Below the pieces are notes generated by a model. It was not told where the DNA came from and ran no database searches. It saw only the letters and a program-made list of their open reading frames with translations. From Winkia neuii (lineage in GTDB: Bacteria > Actinomycetota > Actinomycetes > Actinomycetales > Actinomycetaceae), in contig NZ_CP118946.1 of NCBI RefSeq assembly GCF_029011175.1, positions 1,426,001 through 1,490,000 on the forward strand: 64,000 nucleotides of DNA, in the 5' to 3' direction. A program made the translations under genes and the position numbers. Within the stretch, counting starts at the first letter, position 1. The number at the start of each line of letters is the position of its first letter. Of this stretch, positions 24,947 to 34,132 are shown in pieces.

Positions 24947-24957
24947 GCCCTACACAC

Positions 24958-24998
24958 AAAGGTGCTCCGCCACAGTTACTGTGGCGGAGCACCTTTTT
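24958..24998 (+). terminator. Terminator of mntH
   Basis: Eighteen-base stem AAAGGTGCTCCGCCACAG pairing around TTA with its complement, ending in TTTTT. It separates mntH from the convergent operon. Confidence 0.9.
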
Positions 24999-25028
24999 AC
25001 GTAAAATACGGGCGAGGCCCCGAGATCT

Positions 25029-25943
25029 TTACCAGAAAGCACGCATTGCAATACCGTCGGCAAAGGTGTCGAGCGCGCCCTCCGTGTCCTTCAAATAAAG
25101 GAGCGCATCCACTAGCGAAACTTCCATCACGTAGTAGCCGCCCTTGCCGTCCTCGACTAGGTCGATGCGGTTAAACAAGAACTGCTCGTCGCGTCCTAGG
25201 CGAGCCCTCACATGCGCGTGCAGCGCGGTACGGATCTCTTCGCCCCAATGCCACTCTCGTTCGGTACCGGTCTGGGACACAATCACCTCGTCATAGATCT
25301 CGTCGTCGCGAGTCTCGGCAGGATGCAGCATCGCCCTCTTCTTCACGGCGTGAGAAATGATCCCGTTGATGTAAACCAGAGACATTTCGCCATGCTCGTC
25401 TACCTCATCAATGTAGCGCTGCACCATCACGGTCTCGCCACTGGACAGAAGATCCATAGCCTGTGCAAGCGCCTTCTGCCTGTGCGAAACAGTATTGGCA
25501 GTGTAACGGCCCATGTCCCGACCGCCTGAGGAAACCGCCGGTTTGATCACGAAATCGCCGCTGGCAGGGAAACGAGAATGCACCTGGTGCTTAGTAAGCC
25601 CCATGCTGGGTTCAAGCCACGTAGTAGGAATTATGCGAAGCCCCAGCTTTTCCAGCTGCTGCAAGTAGTGCTTGTCCGAATTCCATTCCTGAATATCGGG
25701 GTGATTTAGCAACCTGGGTACGGAATGCGCCCACTGTAGATATTCCTTCCGCCTGCGCGGATAATCGCGTACCGAACGAGTAACCTGCGCAGCAGAATCC
25801 GACCAGTCCACCGACTTGTCGTCCCAGCACACTACATAAGGGTCCAAGCCGCGATCCGAGAGAGCATCAAGGAGCCCCTCGTCATCGCTTTGCAAGTTTG
25901 GAAATTCGGTACATGTCACCAAATTTAGCCGCGGTTTGCTCAT
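25029..25943 (-). CDS. ATP-grasp ligase-like protein of unknown substrate
   Basis: A 304-aa protein with an ATP-grasp fold: the middle domain shows DFVIKPAVSSGGRDMGRY (ATP-binding Lys and Gly-rich loop), MVQRYIDEVDEHGEMSLVYING, and the C-terminus FNRIDLVEDGKGGYYVMEVSLVD, where metal-binding acid residues normally lie. It resembles RimK/glutathione-synthetase-type enzymes more than D-Ala ligases. It is the last gene of the operon, 14 nt after ddl. Proximity to ddl, murA and leuCD suggests peptide or peptidoglycan-precursor ligation, but the substrate cannot be assigned. Confidence 0.75.
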   Translation of the reverse strand: MSKPRLNLVTCTEFPNLQSDDEGLLDALSDRGLDPYVVCWDDKSVDWSDSAAQVTRSVRDYPRRRKEYLQWAHSVPRLLNHPDIQEWNSDKHYLQQLEKLGLRIIPTTWLEPSMGLTKHQVHSRFPASGDFVIKPAVSSGGRDMGRYTANTVSHRQKALAQAMDLLSSGETVMVQRYIDEVDEHGEMSLVYINGIISHAVKKRAMLHPAETRDDEIYDEVIVSQTGTEREWHWGEEIRTALHAHVRARLGRDEQFLFNRIDLVEDGKGGYYVMEVSLVDALLYLKDTEGALDTFADGIAMRAFW

Positions 25944-25957
25944 TATTTCTATACCCC

Positions 25958-27070
25958 TTAACGCAGGCCCTGAGGGCGCTGTAAAGCTAGTTCGATTAGT
26001 TTGGTAATAAGGTCAGAGTAACTCATACCTGCCTCTTGCCATAGCAGCGGATACATAGAAAACGGCGTGAAACCGGGCATAGTGTTGATCTCGTTTACAG
26101 TGATCTGCCCTGTCTCAAGATCAGCGAAACAATCCACTCGGGCTAGTCCCTCGCACCCCATGGCATCAAAGGCCGCCACCGCAATGTCCTGAGCCTTCTT
26201 CATGAGCTCATCCGGCAGCGGCGCCGGGATGACCAGAGAAACAGCATCGTGATCGACGTACTTGGTCTTGTAGTCATAGAACTTCTGCTCGTTCTTGACC
26301 TCAATTTGCCCCAAAACCGATGCTTTCGGCTGTTCTCCGGCAGGAGCGCCCAACACCGCGCATTCCACTTCGATCCCCTTAGTCAACGCTTCGACGATGA
26401 CACGCGGATCGTGCCTGCGTGCCTCCTCGATCGCTGCGGGAAGATCTTCTACGGCCGTAACCTTTGTGATCCCTAGCGATGAGCCAGCGCGAGCCGGCTT
26501 TACGTATACCGGCAGCCCTAAGGCCCCCAGCCGATAGAGGACTCCATCCTGATCACTGCGCCACTGATAGTCAGTTACCAGCTGCCAGCGGCCGGCCGGA
26601 ATTCCCTGCTCGGTAAGGATAGTTTTGGTAGTCGGCTTGTCCATGCAAGCAGCAGAGGCGAGCACTCCACAGCCTACGTACGGCAGCCCCGCCATCTCGA
26701 GCATGCCCTGAATGGTGCCGTCTTCGCCATACGGTCCGTGCAGAAGAGGAAAAACCACATCGACATTTCCCAGATCTGCAGCTTCTACGATCTCGCCCTC
26801 TTCCAAAATGATTTCGAGGGCGCGCCCCTCGCCTGGAACGATGTCCATCCGCGACTTGTCTCCGGCGATAGTTGCCCCGCTGTCGCCCTCAAGCCGGTAC
26901 AACGTCGGGTCGTCGGGCACATTTACCCACTTTCCCTCCGGAGTAATTCCGACCGTAAGGACGTCAAACTTAGAACGGTCGATGTTCTCGAGGACACCCG
27001 CTGCGGTAGAGCATGAGATTGAGTGCTCACCAGAGCGACCGCCAAATACAATCAGCACACGCGGTTTCAT
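25958..27070 (-). CDS. ddl: D-alanine--D-alanine ligase
   Basis: Makes the D-Ala-D-Ala dipeptide of peptidoglycan precursors. MKPRVLIVFGGRSGEHSISCSTA is the Ddl N-terminus, HGPYGEDGTIQGMLE carries the conserved Glu loop, VKPARAGSSLGITK the ATP-binding Lys, and ITVNEINTMPGFTPFSMYP the metal-binding Glu/Asn. About 370 aa. An upstream TTG would add 24 residues without family similarity, so I start at the ATG at 27070, although it lacks a clear Shine-Dalgarno. Between gpsA and the ATP-grasp gene. Confidence 0.94.
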   Translation of the reverse strand: MKPRVLIVFGGRSGEHSISCSTAAGVLENIDRSKFDVLTVGITPEGKWVNVPDDPTLYRLEGDSGATIAGDKSRMDIVPGEGRALEIILEEGEIVEAADLGNVDVVFPLLHGPYGEDGTIQGMLEMAGLPYVGCGVLASAACMDKPTTKTILTEQGIPAGRWQLVTDYQWRSDQDGVLYRLGALGLPVYVKPARAGSSLGITKVTAVEDLPAAIEEARRHDPRVIVEALTKGIEVECAVLGAPAGEQPKASVLGQIEVKNEQKFYDYKTKYVDHDAVSLVIPAPLPDELMKKAQDIAVAAFDAMGCEGLARVDCFADLETGQITVNEINTMPGFTPFSMYPLLWQEAGMSYSDLITKLIELALQRPQGLR

Positions 27071-27134
27071 TTGGGAAGAGTTCACCGTTTTACGGTACCG
27101 CAGTTTTCCCCTTCTTCCCGTACAACTTGCCTTG

Positions 27135-28118
27135 CTAAACAAGTTTGATGTCTACACCGTCCATCTTGCGTGATCTACCCATCAGATATTCACCCATATC
27201 AGCTATGGAACCGCCTTCAAATACTACTTTCGCTACTGCTTCAGTGATAGGCATCTCTATTCCGCGAGCCCGCGCAATAGTGATCACCGCCTTTGCAGAA
27301 CGGGCCCCTTCAACCACACCCGCCGAGACTTTGAAGGCTTGCTCCCGGGCCATTCCGGATCCCATGTTGAACCCAAAAGTAAAATTTCTAGACTTTGCTG
27401 ACGAACAGGTAGCTACTAGATCTCCGACACCAGCCAGCCCGAGGAACGTTGCCTCATCTGCCCCCAGTGCTTTTCCAAAGCGAGCCATCTCTGCAAGCCC
27501 ACGGGTGATCAGCATGGAGCGAGTATTTGTCTGATACCCCATTCCAGCAGCAGCCCCTACCGCCACCGCAATGACATTTTTGACTACTCCGCCGACTTCG
27601 GCGCCAATCACATCCGTCGAAAGATAAGGCCGAAACAGCGGCGTAGAAAAGAGCGGGCATACCTGCTGCGCCCGCGCCAAATCCGAACAGGCTGCTACCG
27701 CGCCAGCCGGCTGCCCTTCTGCGATCTCGGCAGAAAGATTTGGTCCAGAGACCACCACGACCTGACTGCGATCAATCCGCAAAGCATCGGCTAACACGTC
27801 TGCCATAAAGAGGTTCGTTTCTGCTTCTAGCCCCTTAGACAAGGACACCACAGTAACGTCTTTTGGCAGTGCCAGTCTGCTAGCTACCTGACGTACCGCA
27901 GCCGATGGCAAAGCCATCACTAGGACGGATTGGCCTGTGAGCACCCGGTGCAAATCAGTGGAGGCAAAACAGCTTGAATCGAGTCCCTGAAAAGATCGGG
28001 AATTACGCGCCCAAACGCTGACTTTCGTACCCGCTTGCACCATCAGCGATGCAAATACTTTGCCCCAAGCGCCGGCCCCAATAATCGCAGCTTCTTTGCT
28101 TGTTCCCACGCCCGCCAC
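27135..28118 (-). CDS. gpsA: Glycerol-3-phosphate dehydrogenase [NAD(P)+]
   Basis: Reduces dihydroxyacetone phosphate to sn-glycerol-3-phosphate for phospholipid synthesis. N-terminal Rossmann motif GAGAWG, the catalytic Lys in GGVVKNVIAVAVG, and the C-terminal signature LAGVGDLVATC SSAKSRN are present (327 aa). The GTG start follows AGGTGATAAC. Its neighbours plsC and dagK also act on phosphatidic acid, so this is a phospholipid-headgroup cluster inside the operon. Confidence 0.95.
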   Translation of the reverse strand: MAGVGTSKEAAIIGAGAWGKVFASLMVQAGTKVSVWARNSRSFQGLDSSCFASTDLHRVLTGQSVLVMALPSAAVRQVASRLALPKDVTVVSLSKGLEAETNLFMADVLADALRIDRSQVVVVSGPNLSAEIAEGQPAGAVAACSDLARAQQVCPLFSTPLFRPYLSTDVIGAEVGGVVKNVIAVAVGAAAGMGYQTNTRSMLITRGLAEMARFGKALGADEATFLGLAGVGDLVATCSSAKSRNFTFGFNMGSGMAREQAFKVSAGVVEGARSAKAVITIARARGIEMPITEAVAKVVFEGGSIADMGEYLMGRSRKMDGVDIKLV

Positions 28119-28150
28119 GTTATCACCTGCCCGTTATTGCCTCAGCCACG

Positions 28151-28912
28151 CTAGTCAAAAGGCTTACGCAACCGCTGCCAAATAGACCGCTTCTTGTACG
28201 GACGCTTGGAACGAGATTTCTTAGTTGGTTCGAACGGCTGGGCCGGAGGTACTTCCCCGCGAATCTGAGCAACCCCCTGCGTTAGGGCTTTCATGATTCG
28301 TGCAGTCGCCTCTTTGACAGCCTCGTGATCTTCGACGCCTCGCTCGTACAGATCCTCTAGGTATACCGGTTCCATCGCCCTCATCGTGATCTTCGTCGGG
28401 GGATACAGCTTCCACTTCGACGACCGCTGCGGGAGCACTTCTAGGGCGCCCCACTGTGCGATAGGGATAACGGGAACATGCGTGCGCAGGGCGAGCCTTG
28501 CTGCCCCGGTTTTTCCCCTCATAGGCCAGAAATTCGGATCCTCGGTAAGTGTCCCCTCAGGGAAAATACCGACACATTCGCCAGCCAGCAAAGCCTTCTC
28601 AGCCCCTGCCAGGGCATCACCGGCCCTGTCGGAACCTCGGTATACGGGCACCTGCTTGCACTTCCGCATGATGGCTCCCAACACCGGAATGTCGAATAAC
28701 TCAGCCTTTGCAAGCATCCTAGGCGGGATTCCGGCCTCACCTAGAAAATACATGAAAGTCAGCGCATCGAAATTAGTGGCATGGTTAGACACGGCAATGA
28801 AGCCACCTTCCGGCAGATGCTCTTGGCCAGCCCAATCCTTCTTAGTAATAGCCGCCACCGCAGTCTTGGCAACATTGAAACAGAATTTGTAGAAAGATCC
28901 GAACTCTCGCAT
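28151..28912 (-). CDS. 1-acyl-sn-glycerol-3-phosphate acyltransferase (PlsC family)
   Basis: Acylates lysophosphatidic acid at the membrane. The catalytic NHx4D motif is NHATNFD (His44, Asp49) and the acceptor motif FPEGT lies at 117-121, followed by MRGKTGAARLAL. The 253-aa protein ends in a strongly basic tail (KKSRSKRPYKKRS), typical of actinobacterial members. It lies 5 nt downstream of the dagK stop and 32 nt upstream of gpsA in the same operon. Confidence 0.9.
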   Translation of the reverse strand: MREFGSFYKFCFNVAKTAVAAITKKDWAGQEHLPEGGFIAVSNHATNFDALTFMYFLGEAGIPPRMLAKAELFDIPVLGAIMRKCKQVPVYRGSDRAGDALAGAEKALLAGECVGIFPEGTLTEDPNFWPMRGKTGAARLALRTHVPVIPIAQWGALEVLPQRSSKWKLYPPTKITMRAMEPVYLEDLYERGVEDHEAVKEATARIMKALTQGVAQIRGEVPPAQPFEPTKKSRSKRPYKKRSIWQRLRKPFD

Positions 28913-28917
28913 GGGCC

Positions 28918-29826
28918 CTATTCTACAGGCGCTAGCACTTTCAATCTTTGCGACGCAGTGGCCACCTCAACGCTCCCTTGCCAAAGCGCATCGCCGTCGG
29001 CATACGCAACAATGGGGACCAACGGGGTAATTTTCGCCCACGCCAGCCGGGTCACCTCGTAGAATTCGTTTTCCTGTATCTTACCGGCGTTCGCCATGGA
29101 AACAGCCTGGAGGATCTTCCTTACGGACGGCGGCTTGCGGAACGTGACCAGTTCAAACATTCCATCGCCGAGGCTCCCCGAAGCAATCTTGATGCCACCG
29201 CCAATGACAGAAGTATTAGCGCAGGTAGCTAAATACGCGTGATGGCGATACCTCCGCCGCTGCCCAGTTTCATCGCGAAACTCAATTAGATACGGGAAGG
29301 GCTTGTATCGGAGCGCGGCTTGAAGAAGAGCCGACCGATACCCCAGTGCACCCGGAATTCTAGAAGCGTTAGCCGCGGCGTTAATCGCCGCATCTATACC
29401 TGTAGAAACCGCCCCTAAACAGTACTTAACTTGGCCACTTTGTCCTGTGACCCGCAGCATATCTACCTGCCGGGAACAGTATCCTTCAAACCCGGCAAAC
29501 ACTTCCCCCACATCCAAAGGCAGCCCCACCGAGCGGACAAAGTCGTTGCCGCTGCCCGCAGGAATAGGCAGCAATATCTTCTGCCATGCCGCAACCGTCG
29601 GGGCACAGGCAGCCACAAACCCGTCTCCGCCAATAGCTACAACCACGTCTATGTCCAGCGCGCAGGCATGCTCCACTACCTGGCTGACTTCCTTAGCCCA
29701 CGAGACTTGCTGAGCCAGTAAGACGTTACCGCGCCTCGACAGTTCTTTGACTACCTGCCGGAGGCATCTAGCAGAGTGGCCCCTACCCGAACGGGTAGAG
29801 GCCAAAACAGCAAAAGACAGACTCAC
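28918..29826 (-). CDS. Diacylglycerol/lipid kinase family protein
   Basis: Lipid kinase of the DAGK/LCB5/YegS superfamily, recycling diacylglycerol to phosphatidic acid or acting on a related lipid. The nucleotide-binding GGDG is at 66-69 and GSGND at 91-95, with the C-terminal beta-domain motif ACANTSVIGGGIKIASGSLGDG. 302 aa. The GTG start overlaps the murA stop (GTGA), so translation is coupled to murA. The lipid substrate is not identifiable from sequence. Confidence 0.88.
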   Translation of the reverse strand: MSLSFAVLASTRSGRGHSARCLRQVVKELSRRGNVLLAQQVSWAKEVSQVVEHACALDIDVVVAIGGDGFVAACAPTVAAWQKILLPIPAGSGNDFVRSVGLPLDVGEVFAGFEGYCSRQVDMLRVTGQSGQVKYCLGAVSTGIDAAINAAANASRIPGALGYRSALLQAALRYKPFPYLIEFRDETGQRRRYRHHAYLATCANTSVIGGGIKIASGSLGDGMFELVTFRKPPSVRKILQAVSMANAGKIQENEFYEVTRLAWAKITPLVPIVAYADGDALWQGSVEVATASQRLKVLAPVE

Positions 29827-31142
29827 TGCACCAGTTCCACGTCAGCGTCCAGAGCCTCCAACTTAGAGATGAAATGCTCGTAACCACGCGAAATCATATT
29901 GATACCCCGCACATTGGAAGTGCCCTCAGCTGCAAGAGCAGCAATCAGATGCGAAAAGCCACCGCGCAGATCAGGTATTTCAATATCGGCCCCGTGGAGC
30001 GGGGTGGGACCCGAGATTACCGCCGAATGGAAGAAGTTCCGCTGCCCAAAGCGACACTCCAGACCGCCTAGACATTCGCGGTAAACCTGGATTGTTGCGC
30101 CCATTTCACGCAATGCAGAAGTGAAACCAAAACGGTTCTCGTAGACCGTCTCGTGAACAATTGACAACCCCTCAGCCTGAGTAAGCGCAACGACAAGCGG
30201 CTGTTGCCAATCGGTCATGAAGCCCGGATGCACGTTCGTCTCTAGGGCAATCGACTTTAGCGCGCCGCCCGGATGGTAGAAGCGGATGCCGTCCTCGTCC
30301 ACCTCGAAAGCGCCGCCTACCTTGCGGAACACGTTCAGGAACGTCGTCATGTCCCCCTGGTGAGCGCCCTCGACAAAGATGTCTCCCTTTGTAGCCAGAG
30401 CGGCAGACGCCCAGGAAGCGGTCTCGATGCGATCAGGCAAAGAAGTGTGACTGTATCCGGTAAGGCGCTTCACGCCCTCAATCCTGATGGCGCGGTCGGT
30501 ATCTACCGAAATAATGGCGCCCATCTTCTGGAGGACGTTGATCAAGTCAATGATCTCGGGTTCAACGGCTGCACCGCGCAGCTCGGTGATACCTTCCGCA
30601 CGTACAGCGGTGAGTAGCGTCTGCTCTGTGGCTCCAACCGAGGGGTAGGGCAGCTCAATTACCGTGCCTTTCAGCCCATTCGGAGCACGCAGATGGATAC
30701 CCGCCTCCATCTTGTCGACGATCGCTCCGAAGCCGCGAAGAATATTCAGGTGAAAATCGATCGGCCTGCCACCAATGTTGCAACCACCTAAGTCTGGGAT
30801 AAAGGCCTCCCCCAACCTGTGCAACAGCGGTCCACAAAACAGAATTGGAATTCTGGACGAGCCGGCGTGAGCATCAATGTCGGCCACGTGAGCAGAATCG
30901 ACATTTGTGGGATCCATCTTGAGGACACCACCAGCCTGGTCATAGTCAATCTTGACCCCGTGCAACTGCAGCAGGCCACTGACCACGTCCACGTCGCGAA
31001 TCAGGGGAACAGAACGGAGTACCGAGGGCCCATCGCCTAGTAGAGCCGCAACCATGGCTTTGGGAACAAAGTTCTTAGCGCCACGGACTCGGATACGCCC
31101 CTTGAGGGGTTTCCCGCCGTTGACACGCAAAATTCCACCCAT
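29823..31142 (-). CDS. murA: UDP-N-acetylglucosamine 1-carboxyvinyltransferase
   Basis: First committed step of peptidoglycan synthesis: transfers enolpyruvyl from PEP to UDP-GlcNAc. The N-terminus MGGILRVNGGKPLKGRIRVRGAKN and the catalytic Cys in LGGCNIGGRPIDFHL are present, so the enzyme should be of the fosfomycin-sensitive type. About 439 aa. I start at the ATG with GGAGG 4 nt upstream; an in-frame start eight codons earlier has no support. It lies 37 nt after leuD and overlaps dagK. Confidence 0.95.
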   Translation of the reverse strand: MGGILRVNGGKPLKGRIRVRGAKNFVPKAMVAALLGDGPSVLRSVPLIRDVDVVSGLLQLHGVKIDYDQAGGVLKMDPTNVDSAHVADIDAHAGSSRIPILFCGPLLHRLGEAFIPDLGGCNIGGRPIDFHLNILRGFGAIVDKMEAGIHLRAPNGLKGTVIELPYPSVGATEQTLLTAVRAEGITELRGAAVEPEIIDLINVLQKMGAIISVDTDRAIRIEGVKRLTGYSHTSLPDRIETASWASAALATKGDIFVEGAHQGDMTTFLNVFRKVGGAFEVDEDGIRFYHPGGALKSIALETNVHPGFMTDWQQPLVVALTQAEGLSIVHETVYENRFGFTSALREMGATIQVYRECLGGLECRFGQRNFFHSAVISGPTPLHGADIEIPDLRGGFSHLIAALAAEGTSNVRGINMISRGYEHFISKLEALDADVELVQ

Positions 31143-31179
31143 ACTTCCTCCAATTAGATGCGGCAAAGACTATACGAGT

Positions 31180-31821
31180 TTATTCTACGTTTGGTCTAGC
31201 TGCTTCCACCTTCGCTGATGGCAAATGTTTAGCGGGTAAGGTCACTGGTTTGAAGCCTGGACGGGCAGCTTCGAAGGCATCAATTTCGCCCACATGTGCA
31301 AGCGTGATCGAGATGTCGTCCATCCCTTCCATGATGCGCCAACACGTGTAATCATCCAGTTCAAAATGACAAGAATAGTCGCCGGCGCGCACTGACCTGT
31401 CAGTGAGGTCCACGCTGATTTCCATACCGGGATGCGCCTCCAGGCGCTGCCAGACCTCTTCCAGATCCGAGGGCGAAATCACTCCGGCTACCAGCCCCTG
31501 TTTTCCGGCATTACCGCGAAATATGTCTGCAAACTTTGGCGATAACACCACTCGAAAGCCGTAGTCTTTGAGCGCCCACACCGCATGTTCGCGCGAGGAC
31601 CCGGTTCCAAAATCAGGCCCTGCTACCAGCACGCTGCCCTGGGCATAGGCGGGATTGTTCAAAACAAAGTCAGGCCGATTCCGCCAGGAAGCAAAAAGGC
31701 CATCAGCAAAACCAGTCTTCGTTACTCTCTTTAGGAAAACTGCGGGGATGATCTGATCGGTATCCACGTTTGAGCGCCGCAGGGGCACTCCGATTCCGGT
31801 GTGCTTTATCAGCTTTTCCAT
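31180..31821 (-). CDS. leuD: 3-isopropylmalate dehydratase small subunit
   Basis: Swivel-domain subunit that pairs with LeuC to isomerise 2-isopropylmalate to 3-isopropylmalate in leucine synthesis; with citramalate it can also serve isoleucine synthesis. The 213-aa protein shows [22 protein letters not shown] and [22 protein letters not shown], both diagnostic. It starts 10 nt after the leuC stop. Confidence 0.96.
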   Translation of the reverse strand: MEKLIKHTGIGVPLRRSNVDTDQIIPAVFLKRVTKTGFADGLFASWRNRPDFVLNNPAYAQGSVLVAGPDFGTGSSREHAVWALKDYGFRVVLSPKFADIFRGNAGKQGLVAGVISPSDLEEVWQRLEAHPGMEISVDLTDRSVRAGDYSCHFELDDYTCWRIMEGMDDISITLAHVGEIDAFEAARPGFKPVTLPAKHLPSAKVEAARPNVE

Positions 31822-31831
31822 TTCCCTCTCC

Positions 31832-33232
31832 TTACAGGTCTGCTGGCGATGACAGGGTGCCGCGCACGGCAGTAGCGGCTGCTACCAGCGGGGACACTAG
31901 GTGAGTACGCCCACCCTTGCCCTGTCTTCCTTCGAAGTTGCGATTTGAGGTCGAGGCCGACCTTTCTCCTTCACGCAGTTTGTCCGGGTTCATGCCGAGA
32001 CACATAGAGCACCCTGCGTTGCGCCATTCGGCCCCGAAATCTTTGAAGATCTTGTCCAGCCCCTCCGCTTCTGCCTGCAGTCGCACCCGAGCCGATCCGG
32101 GGACGACTAGCATGCGCACACCGCTAGCTTTGTGGCGCCCTCGCACAATTTCGGCGGCAGCCCGTAGATCTTCGATACGACCGTTGGTGCACGAACCAAG
32201 AAACACCGTGTCAATTTTTATGTCACGCAGCGCCGTGCCTGGGGTGAGTCCCATGTACTGCACCGCTCTGCGGGCGCTGGCACGGGTAGTTTCATCGCAG
32301 AATGTTTCTGGATCCGGCACATACCCACTCAGAGGAGCCCCTTGTCCAGGGTTAGTGCCCCAGGTGACGAAAGGTTCCAATTCTTCCCCTTCCAGGACTA
32401 TCTCGGCGTCGAAAATGGCATCCGGATCAGAGTGCAGCCCCCTCCAGTACTCAACGGCCTCATCCCACTGTTTACCTTCCGGAGCATGCGGACGTCCCTT
32501 CAGATACTCGAAGGTAACCTCGTCTGGCGCGATCATGCCGGCACGAGCGCCCGCTTCAATAGACATGTTGCAAACTGTCATGCGCCCTTCCATGGACAGC
32601 TCTTCGATCGCGCTCCCCCGATATTCGATGACGTAACCGGCTCCGCCACCGGTACCGATCTTGGCAATGACTGCCAAGATGATGTCTTTTGCTCCGGTCC
32701 CAGCCGGGAGGTGGCCATTAATTGTTACGGCCATTGTCTTGAACGGTTGCATTGGCAGCGTCTGCGTAGCCAGGACATGTTCCACTTGCGAGGTACCGAT
32801 GCCAAACGCCAAGGCTCCAAACGCACCGTGAGTTGAGGTGTGCGAATCGCCGCAGACTACCGTCATGCCCGGTTGAGTAAGTCCTAATTGGGGCCCAACC
32901 ACGTGGACGATTCCTTGGTCAGCATCTCCTAACTGGTGCAGCCTAATGCCAAATTCCTCGGCGTTATCGCGCAGTGTCTGCAGCTGCAGCCGCGAAGTCG
33001 GATCCGAAATGGGTAGGTCTATGTTCAGCGTCGGAGTGTTGTGGTCCTCCGTGGCAATCGTGAGATCTGGGCGGCGCACCGTTCTGCCAGCTTGCCTCAA
33101 ACCGTCAAATGCTTGCGGCGAAGTCACTTCGTGGCACAGGTGCAGATCAATGTAAAGGAGGTCGGGGGCCCCATTTTCGCCATGGTAAACCACGTGGTCT
33201 TGCCAAACTTTTTCTGCCAAGGTTTTACCCAT
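31832..33232 (-). CDS. leuC: 3-isopropylmalate dehydratase large subunit
   Basis: Iron-sulfur subunit of isopropylmalate isomerase. The [4Fe-4S] ligand cysteines are in [15 protein letters not shown] and [27 protein letters not shown] is the aconitase-family substrate motif. 466 aa from the ATG at 33232, which has AGGAGTGAGG upstream. First gene of the leuCD-murA operon and divergent from the IclR-type regulator at 33327. The presence of cimA 28 kb away suggests LeuCD may also process citramalate. Confidence 0.96.
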   Translation of the reverse strand: MGKTLAEKVWQDHVVYHGENGAPDLLYIDLHLCHEVTSPQAFDGLRQAGRTVRRPDLTIATEDHNTPTLNIDLPISDPTSRLQLQTLRDNAEEFGIRLHQLGDADQGIVHVVGPQLGLTQPGMTVVCGDSHTSTHGAFGALAFGIGTSQVEHVLATQTLPMQPFKTMAVTINGHLPAGTGAKDIILAVIAKIGTGGGAGYVIEYRGSAIEELSMEGRMTVCNMSIEAGARAGMIAPDEVTFEYLKGRPHAPEGKQWDEAVEYWRGLHSDPDAIFDAEIVLEGEELEPFVTWGTNPGQGAPLSGYVPDPETFCDETTRASARRAVQYMGLTPGTALRDIKIDTVFLGSCTNGRIEDLRAAAEIVRGRHKASGVRMLVVPGSARVRLQAEAEGLDKIFKDFGAEWRNAGCSMCLGMNPDKLREGERSASTSNRNFEGRQGKGGRTHLVSPLVAAATAVRGTLSSPADL

Positions 33233-33290
33233 TTGCCTCACTCCTTTGCTGATTTCCGGTCCTTCACCAGGGGATTTCTGACCACGATAC

Positions 33291-33317
33291 TTGCAATCTT
33301 GCTCACTGAGATGGCAA
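33291..33317. promoter_or_regulatory. Candidate NdgR/LtbR operator between leuC and its regulator
   Basis: Imperfect inverted repeat TTGCAATCT-N9-AGATGGCAA, 8 of 9 positions symmetric. It lies in the 94-bp divergent region, 10 nt upstream of the regulator ATG, where such regulators usually bind. Confidence 0.45.
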
Positions 33318-33326
33318 TATCAGTCT

Positions 33327-34091
33327 ATGGACAAAGCGAAAAATACCAGCGGCGTCGGTGTACTCGACAAAGCCGCGCTGGTACTTAGTGCCCTTGAATC
33401 AGGACCGGCTACCCTTGCCCAGTTGGTGTCGGCAACACATCTAGCTCGCCCCACAGCGCACAGACTCGCAGTGGCATTGGAATATCACCGCTTCGTGGCA
33501 CGCGATATCCAAGGGCGATTCATCTTGGGACCCCGATTAGCAGAACTCTCCTCAGCCGCTGGCGAGGACAGACTCCTGGCGTCGGCAGCTCCCATTCTTA
33601 ATGCTCTGCGCGATCACACTAAGGAATCCGCCCAGCTTTACCGCAGGCAGGGCGACCAACGAATTTGCGTTGCAGCCGCAGAACGCCCGGTAGGCCTGCG
33701 CGACTCCATCCCGGCAGGAGCTACTTTGTCCATGAAAGCCGGCTCAGCGGCTCAGATACTTTTGGCATGGGAAGAGCCAGACAGGCTGCACCGAGGACTT
33801 CACGGGGCATCTTTCACTGCGACCCAGCTGAGTCAAGTACGCAGGCGCGGCTGGGCACAATCAGTCGGCGAACGCGAAGCGGGAGTAGCTTCGGTCTCAG
33901 CTCCTGTCCGGGGCCCTTCGGGAAGGGTAATTGCAGCGGTCTCCATTTCGGGACCAATCGAGAGAATGGGACGCCAGCCAGGACGGATGCACGGCCCCGC
34001 CCTCGTCGCTGCCGGAAATAGGCTTTCAGAGTTCTTGCGCCGCGCCGAGGAACTGCACTCCCAGCATATGCGCGAGTCGTCGGGGCGATAG
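33327..34091 (+). CDS. IclR-family regulator (NdgR/LtbR-like)
   Basis: A 254-aa IclR-type transcription factor: winged helix-turn-helix near residues 20-75 (LATQ-like region ATLAQLVSATHLARPTAHRLAVALE) and a C-terminal effector domain (GVASVSAPVRGPSGRVIAAVSISGP). Divergence from leuCD is the conserved position of NdgR/LtbR, which controls leuCD, leuB and other amino-acid genes in Streptomyces and Corynebacterium. I start at MDKAKNTSG because upstream sequence is unrelated; no Shine-Dalgarno is visible. Confidence 0.88.
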   Translation: MDKAKNTSGVGVLDKAALVLSALESGPATLAQLVSATHLARPTAHRLAVALEYHRFVARDIQGRFILGPRLAELSSAAGEDRLLASAAPILNALRDHTKESAQLYRRQGDQRICVAAAERPVGLRDSIPAGATLSMKAGSAAQILLAWEEPDRLHRGLHGASFTATQLSQVRRRGWAQSVGEREAGVASVSAPVRGPSGRVIAAVSISGPIERMGRQPGRMHGPALVAAGNRLSEFLRRAEELHSQHMRESSGR

Positions 34092-34132
34092 ATCGCAGGC
34101 AGGCGGGGGCGGATCTAGGTAAAGTGGGCTTT

